This document shows, one piece after another, positions 11,617-23,756 of a stretch of 64,000 nucleotides of DNA. The position numbers were made by a program, and so were the translations under genes. Positions within the stretch are counted from its first letter, which is position 1. Each line of letters opens with the position of its first letter. The notes beneath the pieces are model-generated. The model saw nothing but the letters and a program-made list of their open reading frames with translations. It did no database searches and was not told the origin of the DNA. This DNA comes from Erythroxylum novogranatense. Taxonomy: Eukaryota > Streptophyta > Magnoliopsida > Malpighiales > Erythroxylaceae. Location of the stretch: positions 24,660,150-24,724,149 of the forward strand of contig CM057233.1 of NCBI GenBank assembly GCA_029891385.1. Direction: 5' to 3'.

Positions 11617-11695
11617 CTGCACAGCAACAAAACGGGTCAGAAAGTGAAACCAATACTAAAAAATATAGCAAATAATTCAACCACGAAGGGTCAAC
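11617..11695 (-). other. Predicted intron of the antisense ORF
   Basis: Read on the minus strand, it starts CTG|GTTGACC and ends TTGTTGCTGTGCAG|TC. It is 79 nt long, AT- and T-rich between GC-rich exons, and obeys GT-AG. It contains an in-frame stop right after the donor. Removing it joins the last codon of exon 1 (split after the first base) to MVRIEDL in frame. Expression is not demonstrated. Confidence 0.7.
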
Positions 11696-12743
11696 CAGAT
11701 GGGGCAGTTTCCTCTCTTAGCCCGCTAATTTGTGGCGGGGGGTTGATTAGGAAGGAATCGACTGAGGCCCCCCCGCGATATCCCACAATGAGCTTAGCGA
11801 AGTCATAATGGCCAAGCCCCTTTATGCGACCGATCACCTCCCACTCTTTCCTACTAAGAGATACGCTTGACGTATCGTTCCACCGCTCGGCTAAAGGATA
11901 CCTCCATGGCTAGGACTCGAAGGAGGATCCTGGGGGTTTCACAAAGAAGTACTTCGTCCGCCAAGCGGAGATTTTCGAAGCCGTTCCGGCCGGGCGATAT
12001 CTGGCATCTCTATACTGCAGAGAAGGGATCCCGATCCCAGAGCTTGGACTCTGGTTCATTCTCAAAAAGTGACGCAGGATACCGACCGAAGGCAGACAAC
12101 CAAACTGATGGCACAGCAAGGCCAAACCATTAATGAACCTCCAGCTATTCGGAGGAATTTAGCTCGACATCAACTGAAAATCGACGCACACCTCATGAAT
12201 AATCGGGGCATACGGGGGCCTCATACCACCGACCTAAAAGAAACTATCAAAAATAGCAATATACCCACTCAAATTGCTGAAGATTCGTTCATTCCCCACG
12301 GCCAGCCTAGGCCCCCAGGACATAGGGATATTATTCCTGATGATTGACCGTTTTAGCTCTGCTACGGTTATCGTAGATTTATCTCTCGAAGGCCCCTCCA
12401 CAACCATCCCATCCTTCAGTTCTCTCGTCGAGATTTCTTCGACGTCTCTCACCCCCGACGTCGTCGCTACCTCCGCCACTACTTCGGGTGCCCCCTCGAC
12501 GATTTCATCCCTTGGGCAAACCCCACTCCTAGAACCGGTGGACGACATGTTCACAGAGAAGAAATTTAAAAGAGGAGACGAGGGAAAAGGACGTACCTAT
12601 TCGGTGATTTGAGGTCAGAAAATTGGACGACGATTGAAAGAAATTTCTAGAAACTGTAAGCGAGAAAGAGCAAGTGAAAGCAGAATGAAAGCAAGATAAC
12701 GAAACAAACGTGAAGAAAACTCATAGTTTGTTTATCCTGGGTA

Positions 12744-12807
12744 CTTATAGAAGACCCGTCGAAACGCCTGACGCGTGGTGAAAATACGAGCCGAGCTCGG
12801 ACACGTG
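12744..12807 (-). promoter_or_regulatory. Promoter of the antisense ORF: TATA box and G-box
   Basis: On the minus strand TTCTATAAGTA (plus 12742-12752) is a TATA box about 190 bp before the ATG at 12554. A G-box, CACGTG, sits at 12802-12807, about 50 bp upstream of the TATA box. The spacing is normal for a plant RNA polymerase II promoter. It is independent of the LTR promoter and directs transcription against the element. Confidence 0.6.
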
Positions 12808-14564
12808 GCTGAATCCGAGCGGAGATAAATTAGGATTTTTAGAAATCCAGAGCGGCGCAACAGTTGAAAGGACGTATGTGACAGCTGCACAACGGTTACA
12901 AATTCTGAATCTGTCAGAAGGCACACGCCGTCAATAATAATTGCTCCAAGTACCTTCACGCGCTCGATGACGATGTCCACTCGATCTACCTTGGCGCGAG
13001 CTATCATGCAACCGATCGGGGCATTCAACTGATCGATCCCAATACGAACAGTTGCGCGCTGTACATAAATGCCCGACTGATCGAGCTGTCCTATGGACGA
13101 GCTACAAGACCCTTGCATACTCCTTCGACCCTTCTTGTTAGACCTTGTTTTTTATTTATTTATTTGCTTAAATTGTTTAATTGGTTATTTATGTTTTAAT
13201 TTCCTAATTGGTTCTTTATGCTTGATTGATGGCTTAATTTTTTTTTAGAATTGGTCTTTAATTAGAATTTGAGAAAAAAGTAGAAATTGAATTTGAATTG
13301 AGGTAGTAGGTGAAATGGGATTAATATGGTAAGTGAGTAGTAAATGTAAGTAGTTAGTAGGTGGAAGTTAGCATGGAACTAAGGGGCTAAGGGTTAGTTG
13401 GTGTTGGACCCCGAACTTTGATTGGACGTCAAAATCGTTAAACAAGGAAATTAGTGTGGTATTTGGGTAATATTGCTAATGATGTTGGGGGTTAATGTAT
13501 GAAATGAGCGTTCTCAGTGTACATGCATTATGGGTAACATCTTTATAATTGAAAAAAAAAGTGAATTTGTATAGTTACTATTTATGTAACTTCTTTGAAA
13601 TTTCAATAAATGAGACTTCGATTTATTGGGGCTAGAAATGCCCGCAAAAGCTTCAGAAGAACCTTTTATCGTGTTTTGCAAATGATTGTTCAAGTATGAC
13701 TTGTATTGAATTGAAAATGTGTCATAAGTTGTGTAAATGAACTTTGTGTGATATGTGGTTGCTTTCAAAATTTATTCTAAAGTATGTATTTTGTGGCTTA
13801 TGGATGATTTGAGAAATGGCTTAATGTTTGTCATAAGAATGTGTTGAATGAATTGTATATGGAGGATTTAAGTATGGAAAGAGTGAGTATTTTGTATATG
13901 TATTATGTTATAGATTGTTGTGAAGATTGAATCGCTTGAAGTAGATTGACGAAGAGTATTGTGGTAGTGAGGAAAATGTGAAATCAAGATGGAAAGAATG
14001 GATTGGTCTTGATGACTTTGAGGCTTTAAAGAGATATGTATATGTTATGAAATGTCGAGTGAATATTATGAGTTAATGAAAGTTAAAATGAATGAGATGA
14101 TTAAGATGATTGAAATGGAAGTTGAAAGGTAGGAAATAAAGATTGAAAGAGTGAGAATTGGAAGAATTAGTGAAGGTGTGAAAATATGAAGAATTATGAA
14201 AGTTTGACTTTGGGGATGAATAGTTGACTTTTGATTTAAGTGAAATATGATAAAATGATATTCATGAACATGTAGTGTTCGTTGAGGGCTTTCGGTAGCC
14301 ATAAAGTTTGCGAATTTTCGATATCGAGGCTAGAAGTTATAATAGATTGAAGTTTTGATGTTGTTTAGATGATGCAAAAACCAGATGATGCAAAAATCAG
14401 ACGAAAGATTAATTGAGACATTTGACCCTTTTAGAGACTGAATTTGGATTTAAGTTCTTCATGAACATTGTAGATCAGTCTTTTCTCTATGAAATAGACA
14501 TCAATTTTGTCTAATTTGGAGTTCGGAGTTAAAAGTTATAGGCGTTTGAAGTTTGGAGGTAAAA

Positions 14565-14790
14565 TCAGATGATTCAAAAATCAGCTGATGAAAATCAGCT
14601 GATGCAAAATCAGCTGATGTAAAAATCAGCTGATGCAAAAATCAGCTGATGCAAAATCAGCTGATGCAAAAATCAGCTGATGGAAATCAGCTGATGCAAA
14701 AATCAGCTGATGCAAAATCAGCTGATGGAAAAGTCAGACGATAGAAAATTAGACGATGAACAGTAAATCAGACGATAGAAAATCAGACGA
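14565..14790 (+). repeat. CAGCTGATG microsatellite array in the 5' LTR
   Basis: Ten copies of AAAATCAGCTGATGC-like units of 14-16 bp, followed by related CAGACGATAGAAAAT units. The 3' LTR has only six copies at 21190-21280, so the array has changed in copy number since insertion. CAGCTG is a palindrome of the E-box type. Confidence 0.9.
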
Positions 14791-15295
14791 TGAACAGTAA
14801 ATCAGATGGAAGGAAAAGCGGATGGAAGGAAAACAGTCTGCACACAGATCAGTATTTTGAGGATATATGGAGCTACAGAGCTCGGATTAAGGTGATTCAA
14901 ATTGGAGATTAAACTAAAGTTATAAGGCTACAACTTTGATGAAGAACCCCGATCAAGATGGAGCCTCTAAGACTGTCGGATATTGGAATGAAACTCGGTG
15001 CAGTGTGCAGTCTTAGATTTTTGTACAGGTCTGATAGTATTTTGGCCATAACTTCTTCGTTTTAGATCCGAATTGAGCGTGGTTTGTTGCGTTGGATTCG
15101 TATGATCGAGGAGAACATTATGAAGAAGAATTTTTTTGTAAAATTCCTTTATTTACCTGATCAGAATTTGGAGCCAAGATATCAACTTTTAAGGGCAATT
15201 TTGGAAGAACACTTAAAGAGTTAAGTTAGTAGGCTTATAAGGAGGGGCATGAGAGTCTTTCCTCATTCATTAAATGACATGGCATGTGGATGTAG

Positions 15296-15303
15296 TATAA
15301 ATA
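15296..15303 (+). promoter_or_regulatory. TATA box of the Tekay-like 5' LTR
   Basis: TATAAATA in the context TGTAGTATAAATAGAGGAG, about 1.9 kb into the LTR. The equivalent box is at 21843-21850 in the 3' LTR. The transcript would start near 15330, giving an R-U5 leader of nearly 1.9 kb. Confidence 0.7.
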
Positions 15304-17220
15304 GAGGAGAAGCAGGTTGTGGTCGTGAGAGTTAGAGAAATGAATAAAGAGAAACAAAAGAAAGAAAGAAAGAAGAGAGAAAGAGAAGAGTGGGTTTGGT
15401 GGAAGGAGAAAAGAAAGGACAGCAGCTAGGGTTCGATTTTGTGAGCTTTCCAGGAGGATTTCAACATGCTCCAAGAGGGAAAAGATGAAGGATGAAGAGA
15501 GCTCTAGGATGAGCTAAGAAAATCCAAAATGGTGAAGAGTGAGGTAAAAGCCGATTTTCAAGCTTCAAGCTTTTCTTAAAATTTTGGTGTAGAATCATGG
15601 AAAATATTATGGTTTTGTGGATTATGAAATTAGTTGTGATGTCTATGCTAAGATGGTGGTTTAATTTTGGATTAATGTGAGTTAGGGTTTATGCCCAAAT
15701 TTGGAAATTGGGGCTTTGTAAATTGATGCATTAGATAGCTTGGAAATATGTTGGAATTGGGTTTCCTATAGTAAATTTTGAGGGTTATGGTATTTATGAT
15801 GATGAATTTGGATGATTTCGGTCTAGGAAATTTCAAAGTGGGTAAAGAAAGAAGCTTCGAGAAATTAGAGCTTTGGACAAGTTCCTAGCATGGATTCGAA
15901 GGTGGGTATCCGCTTATAATAGAATTTATAAGCCATTACCGCTTTCTTTAAACAAAGAGATTTTCTGACTTAAATTGCATTATAATTGCTGCATCATTGC
16001 ATAAATGATTTGAAAATCATTTTGATTCGATACATGAAATTTTGATGAATTGCAAAAATACATTGTCTATGCCTGAAAGACTCATGGTCGTGTATATTCG
16101 AAAAGAGCATTTGATAAATTGATTTGAGCATTATATGTGCTTTTGTGTGGGCGAGAGAGTAACGTCGTGATAGTCTCGTGCACGTAGACAAAAATAAATA
16201 AATAATAATAATAAAAAAATAATGTGATAGCCTTCTCCCTACGCTTCACAGGGCTCACGAGATCCAAAATGGACTCGTTGTGTTTCCAATAAACTTCGGT
16301 TTATTTGGCATGTTTACGGAACTCTCTAGCCATTTGTGTGTGCATTGCTTACGTGAATTGCCAAGTTGATGCATTCATGTCTTGTAACCTATGGATTTGT
16401 AGCTGAAAGCCTAAGATGTATACGATTTGTAAAATGTGATTTTGATTACAGCAAGAAAAGAACTTCTCCAAAAATGTGCTTTACGGATTTCAAAGAAATG
16501 TTTTCTAAGACCAGAAAAGAAAAATATTTCAAGAGTTTTGCTTATTGTTTTGTTATAAACTGTTACCCATTGAGCGAAAGCTCACCCCTCATTACCATCC
16601 ATGTAATGAGAAGAAGATCCGTGAGCTAAAAAGAGGGATTTTTGTATCTTTGTATTTGCATTCGGATTTTTATATTGTGATTGTATTATGGCTTGTAAGG
16701 CCATTAAAATTTGTATATGATTATGGGATGGGATTATGTAAGTGAAATATGGTTAGTATTTATGAATGTGAATTATGATCATGACTTGAGATATGACCGA
16801 GAATTATGGAAGTGTTTAGATATAGGATTGTAAATGTGTATGATGGGATTACGGACAGGAGGTCCGAAGATTTGTATGATGGGTTGGAAATATTGAAGTG
16901 CTTTCATGTATGGATTTGTGTATGGACATGATATGGAAATTATGTATGAATGGCATAAAATGGATTGACGAAATTCAAATATTTGTTAATAAGCTTAAAT
17001 TGGGATAAAGAGAGATATGATTGTAGCGAATGATAAAATGTTTTCAATGCTAACGCGATATGATCGAATATGAAGGATTAAAAGGATTGAGGAATTGATG
17101 AAATACAAATTGAAATTGAAACTACTTTGAACAATGTGTAAATGAAAAAAATGAAGCGATATTAGTTAAGTGCGATTCGATTCGTTATGAGTTGGGTTCC
17201 GAAAACGGTCCCTACATTTA

Positions 17221-17232
17221 TGGTATCGAGCG
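17221..17232 (+). other. Primer-binding site of the Tekay-like element
   Basis: TGGTATCGAGCG lies four bases after the LTR end. It matches the initiator-Met tRNA site TGGTATCAGAGC with one base missing. This is the standard primer for chromoviruses and Ty1/copia elements. Confidence 0.75.
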
Positions 17233-19997
17233 CGGTATATGATCTTACATGGGCGCATGTGTATGGGTTAGACGATAAGAAATTGTGAAAAGTTTGAGGT
17301 GATAGATCTAATAGAAAAAAATGATGATACTCGATCCGAGAAAAGGAGTTGTGGATAAGTAGAGGCAATTATGGCGATACGGATTCAATGCCATTATATT
17401 GGAAGTGTCGAAAGCCTTTGGTTGAGAATTTGAGTCTCGGATCGTTAAGTTGACGCCCTTAACGGTCGATGATTTAGACCTCGATCGAGTACTTATCGAC
17501 ATTCCTTTTGATGGTAATCATTCGCATTAAGAAGAGATTAGTGGAATTGAGGTCAAAATTTCATGATGAATATGTATCGATAATTTCAATTGGATGAGAA
17601 ATAAAGGAGTAGTGTGCCACCCGTAACAGGATACGAGGAGTTTTGCAAGGATCGATTATACTCGATTTCGCACCTTAAAGGAGGGCACGGATGAGTATAG
17701 AATAAGTCATATGTGTGAACTGTTGCTAAATGTTTCGACTATGAGAGACAATAGGAAGAAGGGTATTTTGTTAGAATATAAGGCAATGAAAGTGTGGCTA
17801 ATTGGAAATAAGAATTTTCGTGGTCCGATATGTTAGACATGAATTCAGTATTTATGGATATGTCGGTGACTTCTGTAATGGAATTATGCTGCAGGTAAGT
17901 GTTTGAATCGATATGGATATATCATTACTCGCAGGAATTGAATGAAAGGTAGTATGCAAGCAAAGTGGAACCGGTCGAAGCGGATAAGTTAGTGTATGAC
18001 TAGAGAATGCAGTCTTCCTTGACCAAGAGTGGGATTATAAGCTCTACTCGATTCAACAATGGAATTTGGTAATTCTTCCATAGTCCAGAGGACAAGGACC
18101 CCTGGTATGGATCAACCAGGTTGCTTCAGAAAGGAACCGATAAACGCAAGGGAGGGAAGTTTGAAATGAGATGATAGATTTCTAGGAGTTGTGATGTGAA
18201 TCTCATACTCCTTTTGGATCGACTTCTGTAAATAGTGGACTCGGAAATAAATTTCCGAAGAGTAGCAACCAGTTATTGAGAGTGCATCTTTGATACTGTG
18301 ATTGAGTATATGAGATCTATTTTCAGATATAGCTTATGGAGTCATCTTTGATCCCTAGAGTTAAGTTATGAGATGAATCAAAGAACTGAGATAAAGTATG
18401 GTATAGATGATTTTGCGGAAAGGTAAACTGCGATGGAGCAGAAAATTTGAATAGAGGTGATATTCAGAGGTTATTCGAATTAGTATGATTGGTATATCAA
18501 GAGCATAAGATATGAATTGGTGATATGTCGAGATATAAGAGTAAACGAATGTGTCTCTTATATCATAGAGTTTGATCGTAAAGGCTATTGGATTAAGCAA
18601 ATCGTATGCTTTATTTCAAGGATGATCAATGAAAGGACAAGTCAAGAAATGAATATGTAATGACTCGACCGTAAGTATTGGAGTCCTGCTCTAATGGAGA
18701 CTCAAGTGAAAGGGTAGAATAAAACTGAGAAGGTATGCATTTCGCTTGATGTAAAGAGAGGTATCTTTGTGTAAGTATGTTTCGGAGACTCAAGTCTGCC
18801 TTATTGAATGTGTTTCAATCACAAGAAGTTAAGTGTGCAGTTGAGCTGCAATGTGGAAAGAAGTTTGTATGAATGAGCAAACATGAAAATAAGCCAAGTG
18901 AGGTATGAAGAAATTCAAGGAATGGAAACAATCATTCGAAAAAGGATGTCAATTGGAAAATTGAAAAGGAAGTGTGATAATGTACCGTAATGAGGAATCA
19001 GTTATTTAAGGAATCGCGAGGACTAATCAAGAAGCACACGGAATATGATAATAATTGATGGTGTTAACCAAAGGGACCGATAACACTATAATATGGGAGA
19101 CCGAAGTGATCAAAGAGTTGATGATGTATTAAAGTATTCGAAGAATTGAGAGACTAGTCGGAACACGTGAGGAAAAACGTGTGAAACTTATGATAAATGG
19201 AAGGAAGGAGAATTTTGAAGAATGATTTTAATGAAAATCAACTGCATGAATTTGGAAAGTTTGTCGATGCACCGATATTGTATAAGAGATTTGGATAAAA
19301 TCTAATGGAGCATAATGAAGTGATTGCATATGTCTGGAGCAACTAAGGTCCTATGAGTTAAGGAGTTGATACATGTTTAAGAGTGCTACACTAATGATTG
19401 CTTTAAAGTTTGGAGACAGATGAATAAAAGAACATCTTGGAAGTATTTATGCAAGTACAGATCGTAAAAGCGAGACAATCATTGAATTGAGAGCATGGAA
19501 TAGGAATACAAAAGATTTTGATTGTATGAATGAGAAATTCCTATTAAGGCTAAGTATTTTGTCAAATGCATAAACAGAAAATCGATATCGAGGTTATTGG
19601 AACCAAAAGCAAAAGGAAGCATAACATGTGGGGGCTTGTACGTCCCGAATTAAGGATCAAGAAATTGTGAATTGTTTTGAGAGGTTGAAACAGATCCAAG
19701 TTTGAGTTCGAATAGAAAGAGGGCTATATGGTGATTGTAATAAGAAGAATGTGAAATTAATAATGATGGTTGAGAAAGGAGAATTTGCTAAGTTCGATAT
19801 GAATTAGTTCGTATGGAGTCTTATGAGATAGTGTTATCGACAAAGATGTCCCGGATTCGAAATGCGAATATGCGATTATGTTTCGGAAATATATGATATT
19901 GGTATTATTGATACAAGAAGTTGAAAGTTTTGAGTGATCTGAACACGAATGAGGAAGCAGTCCAGAAAGTGATATAAATTTCGAGGACGAAATTCTT
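17233..19997 (+). pseudogene. Decayed gag-pol remnants inside the Tekay-like element
   Basis: No open frame above about 80 codons is convincing here, but homology can be read through stops. Near 17666-17740 a gag-like phrase (FRTLKEGTDEYRISHMCELL) fits the capsid region. Near 19160-19200 an RT-like HVRKTCETL appears. At 19308-19331 EHNEVIAY matches the chromovirus RT/RNase H phrase around QHNKVIAYAS, followed at 19390-19560 by damaged RNase H sequence. Protease, the RT catalytic box and integrase are not visible, so most of pol is deleted or unrecognisable. The order gag, RT, RNase H, PPT is kept on the plus strand. Confidence 0.65.
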
Positions 19998-20013
19998 TTA
20001 AGGAGGGGAGAAT
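19998..20013 (+). other. Polypurine tract of the Tekay-like element
   Basis: TTAAGGAGGGGAGAAT directly precedes the 3' LTR start TGTTGG. It would prime plus-strand DNA synthesis. The upstream CGAGGACGAAATTC context is typical of Tekay/Del chromoviruses. Confidence 0.85.
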
Positions 20014-23000
20014 TGTTGGACCCCGAACTTTGATTGGACGTCAAAATCGTTAAACAAGGAAATTAGTGTGGTATTTGGGTAATATTGCTAATGATGTTGG
20101 GGGTTAATGTATGAAATGAGCGTTCTCAGTGTACATGCATTATGGGTAACATCTTTATAATTGAAAAAAAAGTGAATTTGTATAGTTACTATTTATGTAA
20201 CTTCTTTGAAATTTCAATAAATGAGACTTCGATTTATTGGGGCTAGAAATGCCCGCAAAAGCTTGTAAGAACCTTTTATCGTGTTTTGCAAATGATTGTT
20301 CAAGTATGACTTACATTGAATTGAAAATGTGTCATAAGTTGTGTAAATGAACTTTGTGTGATATGTGGTTGCTTTCAAAATTTATTCTAAAGTATGTATT
20401 TTGTGGCTTATGGATGATTTGAGAAATGGCTTAATGTTTGTCATAAGAATGTGTTGAATGAATTGTATATGGAGGATTTAAGTATGGAAAGAATGAGTAT
20501 ATTGTATATGTATTATGTTATAGATTGTTGTGAAGATTGAATCGTGCTTGAAGTAGATTGGACGAAGAGTATTGTGGTAGTGAGGAAAATGTGAAATCAA
20601 GATGGAAAGAATGGATTGGTCTTGATGACTTTGAGGCTTTAAAGAGATATGTATATGTTATGAAATGTCGAGTGAATATTATGAGTTAATGAAAGTTAAA
20701 ATGAATGAGATGATTAAGATGATTGAAATGGAAGTTGAAAGGTAGGAAATAAAGATTGAAAGAGTGAGAATTGGAAGAATTAGTGAAGGTGTGAAAATAT
20801 GAAGAATTATGAAAGTTTGACTTTTGGGGATGAATAGTTGACTTTTGATTTAAGTGAAATATGATAAAATGATATTCATGAACATGTAGTGTTCGTTGAG
20901 GGCTTTCGGTAGCCATAAAGTTTGCGAATTTTCGATATCGGGGCTAGAAGTTATAATAGATTGAAGTTTTGATGTTGTTTAGATGATGCAAAAACCAGAT
21001 GATGCAAAAATCAGACGAAAGATTAATTGAGACATTTGACCCTTTTAGAGACTGAATTTGGATTTAAGTTCTTCATGAACATTGTAGATCAGTCTTTTCT
21101 CTATGAAATAGACATCAATTTTGTCTAATTTGGAGTTTGGAGTTAAAAGTTATAGGCGTTTGAAGTTTGGAGGTAAAATCAGATGATTCAAAAATCAGCT
21201 GATGCAAAATCAGCTGATGCAAAAATCAGCTGATGGAAATCAGCTGATGCAAAAATCAGCTGATGGAAATCAGCTGATGCAAAAGTCAGACGATAGAAAA
21301 TTAGACGATGAACAGTAAATCAGACGATAGAAAATCAGACGATGAACAGTAAATCAGATGGAAGGAAAAGCGGATGGAAGGAAAACAGTCTGCACACAGA
21401 TCAGTATTTTGAGGATATATGGAGCTACAGAGCTCGGATTAAGGTGATTCAAATTGGAGATTAAACTAAAGTTATAAGGCTACAACTTTGATGAAGAACC
21501 CCGATCAAGATGGAGCCTCTAAGACTGTCGGATATTGGAATGAAACTCGGTGCAAAGGTGCAGTCTCGATTTTATGCAGTCCGATAGTATTTTGGCCATA
21601 ACTTCTTCGTTTTAGATCCGAATTGAGCGTGGTTTGTTGCGTTGGATTCGTATGATCGAGGAGAACATTATGAAGAAGAAATTTTTGTAAAATTCCTTTA
21701 TTTACCTGATCAGAGTTTGGAGCCAAGATATCAACTTTTAAGGGCAATTTTGGAAGAACACTTAAAGAGTTAAGTTAGTAGCTTATAAGGAGGGCATGAG
21801 AGTCTTTCCTCATTCATTAAATGACATGGCATGTGGATGTAGTATAAATAGAGGAGAAGCAGGTTGTGGTCGTGAGAGTTAGAGAAAGAATAAAGAGAAA
21901 CAAAAGAAAGAAAGAAAGAAGAGAAAAGAGAAGAGTGGGTTTGGTGGAAGGAGAAAAGAAAGGACAGTAGCTAGGGTTCGATTTTGTGAGCTTTCCAGGA
22001 GGATTTCAACATGCTCCAAGAGGGAAAAGATGAAGGATGAAGAGAGCTGTAGGATGAGCTAAGAAAATCCGAAAATGGTGAAGAGTGAGGTAAAGCCGAT
22101 TTTCAAGCTTCAAGCTTTTCTTAAAATTTTGGTGTAGAATCATGGAAAATATTATGGTTTTGTGGATTATGAAATTAGTTGTGATGTCTATGCTAAGATG
22201 GTGGTTTAATTTTGGATTAATGTGAGTTAGGGTTTATGCCCAAATTTGGAAATTGGGGCTTTTGTAAATTGATGCATTAGATAGCTTGGAAATATGTTGG
22301 AATTGGGTTTCTATAGTAAATTTTGAGGGTTATGGTATTTATGATGATGAATTTGGATGATTTCGGTCTAGGAAATTTCAAAGTGGCTAAAGAAAGAAGC
22401 TTCGGAGAAATTAGAGCTTTGGACAAGTTCCTAGCATGGATTCGAGGTGGGTATCCGTTTATAATAGAATTTATAAGCCATTACCGCTTTCTTTAAACAA
22501 AGAGATTTTCTGACTTAAATTGCATTATAATTGCTGCATCATTGCATAAATGATTTGAAAAATCATTTTTGATTCGATACATGAAATTTTGATGAATTGC
22601 AAAAATACATTGTGCTATGCCTTGAAAGACTCATGGCTGTGTATATTCGGAAAAGAGCATTTGATAAATTGATTTGAGCATTATATGTGCTTTTGTGTGG
22701 GCGAGAGAGTAACGTCGTGATAGTCTCGTGCACGTAGACAAAAAAAATAAAAATAAAAAAATAATGTGATAGCCTTCTCCTACCGCTCATTGGGCTCACT
22801 TAGATCCAAAAATGGACTCGTTGTGTTTCCAATAAACTTGGTTTATTTGGCGTGTTTACGTACTCTCTAGCCATTTGTGTGTGCATTGCTTACGTGAATT
22901 GCCAAGTTGATGCATTCATGTCTTGTAACCTATGGATTTGTAATGAAAGCCTAAGACGATATCTGATTTGTAAAATGTGATTTTGATTACAGAAGAAAAG

Positions 23001-23756
23001 AACTTCTCCAAAATGTGCTTTACGGATTTCAAAGAAATGTTTTCTAAGACCGTAAAAGAAAAATATTTCAAGAGTTTTGCTTATTGTTTTGTTATAAACT
23101 GTTACCCATTGAGCATAAGCCACCCCTCATTACCATCCACAGTAATGAGAAGAAGATCCGTGAGCTAAAAAGAGGGATTTTGTATCTTTGTATTTGCATT
23201 CGGATTTTTATATTGGATTGTATTATGGCTTGTAAGGCCATTAAAATTTGTATATGATTATGGGATGGGATTATGTAAGTGAAATATGGTTAGTATTTAT
23301 GAATGTGAATTATGATCATGACTTGAGATATGACCGAGAATTATGGAAGTGTTTAGATATAGGATTGTAAATGTGTATGATGGGATTCCGGATGGGAGGT
23401 CCAAGATTTGTGTGATGGGTTGAAAATATTGAAGTGCTTTCATGTATGGATTTGTGTATGGACATGATATGGAAATTATGTATGAATGGCATAAAATGGA
23501 TTGTGAAATTCAAATATTTGTTAATAAGTTTAAATTGGGATAAAGAGAGATATGATTGTAGCGAATGATAAAATGTTTTCGAATGCGAACGCGATATGAT
23601 CGAATATGAAGGATTAAAAGGATTGAGGAATTGATGAAATACAAATTGGAAATTGAAACTACTTTGAACAATGTGTAAATGAAAAAAAAATGAAGCGATA
23701 TTAGTTAAGCTGCGATTCGTTCGTTATGAGTTGGGTTCCGGAAACGGGTCCCTACA
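20014..23756 (+). repeat. 3' LTR of the Tekay-like element
   Basis: 3743 bp, colinear with the 5' LTR apart from scattered single-base changes, small indels and the shorter CAGCTGATG array (21190-21280). It ends GGGTCCCTACA at 23756, followed by the GTTGG duplication. Confidence 0.93.
21843..21850 (+). promoter_or_regulatory. TATA box of the Tekay-like 3' LTR
   Basis: TATAAATA, identical in context to the box in the 5' LTR. It could drive readout transcription into the flanking solo LTR and beyond, which is an inference. Confidence 0.65.

Larger units (their letters stand above)
10221..12554 (-). pseudogene. Antisense additional ORF (aORF) of the Tat element, two exons
   Basis: Exon 1 (12554 to 11696) is a single frame of about 286 codons interrupted by three stops (about 12234-12236, 12150 and 11910-11912). 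It contains IPPNSWRFINGLALLCHQF, a phrase typical of the plant-transposon-like domain seen in antisense ORFs of Grande/RIRE2-type elements, then WRTKYFFV and SLSRKEWEVIGRIKGLGHYD. A 79-nt intron joins it in frame to exon 2 (11616 to 10221). Exon 2 begins MVRIEDLVGSS, is Lys-rich, then forms a long Glu/Leu-rich coiled coil (about 11000-10620), and ends in Pro/Ser repeats of the AGPSSPPTDP type. One stop (10871-10873) and one frameshift (about 10640) break exon 2. The protein would be about 750 residues. Its function is unknown; a DNA- or RNA-binding role is only a guess. Confidence 0.75.
13402..17216 (+). repeat. 5' LTR of the Tekay-like element
   Basis: TGTTGGACC...CCCTACA, 3815 bp. It has a CAGCTGATG array at 14580-14730 (ten copies), a TATA box at 15296, and a purine-rich GAAAGAAAGAAAG tract at about 15355-15400 just downstream of the expected start. 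It carries no protein-coding frame of note. Confidence 0.93.
13402..23756 (+). mobile_element. Tekay/Del-like chromovirus with giant LTRs and a short decayed interior
   Basis: LTRs of 3815 bp (13402-17216) and 3743 bp (20014-23756) both start TGTTGGACCCCGAAC and end GTCCCTACA. The 5-bp duplication GTTGG is at 13397-13401 and 23757-23761. The interior is only 2797 bp: a PBS at 17221, remnants of gag and RT/RNase H, and a PPT at 19998-20013. TTTCGAGGACGAAATTCTTT before the PPT is the usual end of Tekay-type elements. The LTRs are nearly identical by eye over several kb while the coding interior is riddled with stops. That makes it the youngest insertion in this block and a non-autonomous, LARD-like one. 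Confidence 0.92.

Noticed and set aside
11867..12612. Plus-strand ORFs over the antisense gene
   Set aside because: Recognisable protein phrases, promoter and splice sites are all on the minus strand here.
17217..20013. A true LARD interior with no coding ancestry
   Set aside because: Damaged but readable RT/RNase H phrases around 19160-19560 and a Tekay-type PPT show descent from a coding chromovirus.
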